Positions 34,124 through 34,490 of a stretch of DNA of 34,490 nucleotides are shown here, one piece after another; within the stretch, counting starts at the first letter, position 1, and each line of letters begins with the position of its first letter. This DNA comes from Clostridia bacterium. GTDB lineage: Bacteria; Bacillota; Clostridia; Oscillospirales; CAG-272. The position numbers and the translations under genes were made by a program. The stretch is taken from the NCBI GenBank assembly GCA_017503865.1, contig JAFVSI010000045.1:1-34490 (forward strand). The letters run 5' to 3'. The notes below the pieces were generated by a model. That model did not search any database, had not been told where the DNA came from, and was given only the letters and a program-made list of their open reading frames with translations.

Positions 34124-34199
34124 TGGAGCTGGTAATCAGAATCGAACTGATGACCTCGTCATTACCAATGACGTGCTCTACCGACTGAGCCATACCAGC
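34124..34199 (-). tRNA. tRNA-Thr (anticodon GGU)
   Basis: A 76-nt cloverleaf on the minus strand. Acceptor GCTGGTA pairs with TACCAGC, the D-arm is GCTC/GAGC, the anticodon stem CGTCA/TGACG encloses TTGGTAA with anticodon GGT, and the T-arm contains GTTCGATTC. The CCA end is encoded (discriminator T, then CCA). It decodes ACU/ACC and is an ANN-reading tRNA, so it is a substrate for the t6A pathway whose genes lie in this window. Confidence 0.96.
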
Positions 34200-34208
34200 G
34201 ACTATGTA

Positions 34209-34237
34209 ATTATATCAAATAGATTTTCATTTGTCAA
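34209..34237 (-). promoter_or_regulatory. Consensus promoter of tRNA-Thr
   Basis: On the minus strand, -35 TTGACA (34232-34237) and -10 TATAAT (34209-34214) match the sigma-A consensus at all 12 positions with a 17-base spacer and extended TGA. The tRNA 5' end is 10 bases downstream. Confidence 0.92.
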
Positions 34238-34323
34238 GTGAATTTTAAAACTTTCTTTACTCTTTTTTAGTTTTTTCTAAAAACTTGATATTCATTTATT
34301 ACCCGATAAATAAAAAGTCATAA

Positions 34324-34342
34324 CCACCGGCCGTGCCGGTGG
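34324..34342. repeat. Hairpin CCACCGGC/GCCGGTGG
   Basis: 8-bp perfect stem with loop CGT. It resembles the hairpin at 102-124. On the minus strand it is followed after a few bases by CTTTTT, so it may end the partial gene's transcript. Confidence 0.6.
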
Positions 34343-34349
34343 CTTGAAT

Positions 34350-34442
34350 AGCCCCCTTAGGGCATGTCACAGGCTGAGCCTATAGGCTCACCGAAAAGTC
34401 TGCCAACCGCACGACTTTCACAGGCATGCCCCTGAAGGGGCT
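34350..34442. repeat. 93-nt folded element: two hairpins inside a long outer stem
   Basis: The outer arms AGCCCCCTTAGGGCATG (34350-34366) and CATGCCCCTGAAGGGGCT (34425-34442) pair with few mismatches. Inside lie hairpin A (34372-34392, TGAGCC TATA GGCTCA with a GG/CC extension) and hairpin B (34393-34419, AAAGTC..TGC CAACC GCA..GACTTT). The short direct repeat TCACAGGC occurs at both inner edges. The right part, GCCCCTGAAGGGGC then TTTTT, is itself a plus-strand terminator shape. It could be a structured RNA, a MITE-like element or a REP-type palindrome cluster. No transposase is visible. Confidence 0.6.
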
Positions 34443-34444
34443 TT

Positions 34445-34490
34445 TTATTTGCCCTCTTTTACCGGCTTACCCGTAAACGGGTCGACAAAC
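34445..34490 (-). CDS. 3' end of a gene running off the window
   Basis: On the minus strand an open frame enters from the right edge and ends in TAA at 34445-34447; the visible C-terminus reads FVDPFTGKPVKEGK. The stop lies 3 bases from the folded element, the usual place for a gene end. Only 14 residues are visible, so no product can be named. The composition (charged, Pro/Gly) is unlike random sequence, but this is weak evidence. Confidence 0.45.
   Translation of the reverse strand, partial: FVDPFTGKPVKEGK

Noticed and set aside
1-34490. Mobile element, prophage or defence island
   Set aside because: No transposase, integrase, phage structural or nuclease gene appears; gene content and codon style are uniform and housekeeping.

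Overview
The window is ordinary low-to-moderate GC Clostridia chromosome, most likely from an uncultured, gut-type Oscillospirales/Ruminococcaceae-like Firmicute. This is inferred from the family set: a T-box on valS, a TPP riboswitch on an ECF-type thiT, type II pantothenate kinase, TmcAL, MtaB, a WYL-type regulator and DHHW/MBOAT envelope genes. Strong Shine-Dalgarno sites, frequent TTG starts and near-consensus sigma-A promoters with 17-bp spacers point the same way. I see no prophage, transposase, CRISPR array, rRNA or plasmid function.

Layout. (1) 1-180 holds only hairpins and a bidirectional terminator. (2) 183-4157, minus strand: a beta-helix/pectate-lyase-fold protein and a Gfo/Idh/MocA oxidoreductase share one promoter; then, from a second promoter, a VUT-family transporter overlaps an SDR oxidoreductase by 4 nt. 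(3) 4302-6266, plus: the radical SAM protein YgiQ, divergent from block 2. (4) 6307-10102, minus: two small lipoproteins, an MBOAT O-acyltransferase and a DHHW (AlgX/AlgJ-like) protein, which looks like an envelope-polymer acylation cluster. (5) 10208-11855, minus: an RluA-type pseudouridine synthase and upp. (6) 12090-26103, plus: a 14-kb co-directional run of mtaB, a small hypothetical, a degenerate PurL-like protein, a FabG-like SDR, coaE, a lytic transglycosylase, an M18 aminopeptidase, prfA, a Sua5-type TsaC, a ParC/GyrA-type topoisomerase subunit, a 39-aa membrane peptide, prmC, ddl and rsmA. It ends in a hairpin overlapping the rsmA stop. (7) 26118-34199, minus: a WYL-type regulator with a membrane protein, rnpB, TPP riboswitch-thiT, coaW, tmcAL, T-box-valS and tRNA-Thr(GGU). 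(8) 34200-34490: a compact folded DNA/RNA element directly 3' of a partial minus-strand CDS that leaves the window.

How the genes fit together. The theme is translation. PrmC methylates the GGQ glutamine of RF1 (PrfA) from the same transcription run. TsaC/Sua5 makes the activated threonylcarbamoyl for t6A, and MtaB methylthiolates that base. RluA, RsmA, TmcAL, ValS, RNase P RNA and tRNA-Thr add further RNA maturation and charging. CoaW and CoaE are the first and last steps of CoA synthesis. Ddl, the lytic transglycosylase and the MBOAT/DHHW pair act on the envelope.

The points most worth a second look are the folded element at 34324-34442 and its partner hairpin at 102-124, the PurL-like protein that appears to lack catalytic motifs, the unlisted 39-aa membrane peptide, and the beta-helix protein without a signal peptide. 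I found no convincing evidence of a wholly new multi-gene system.
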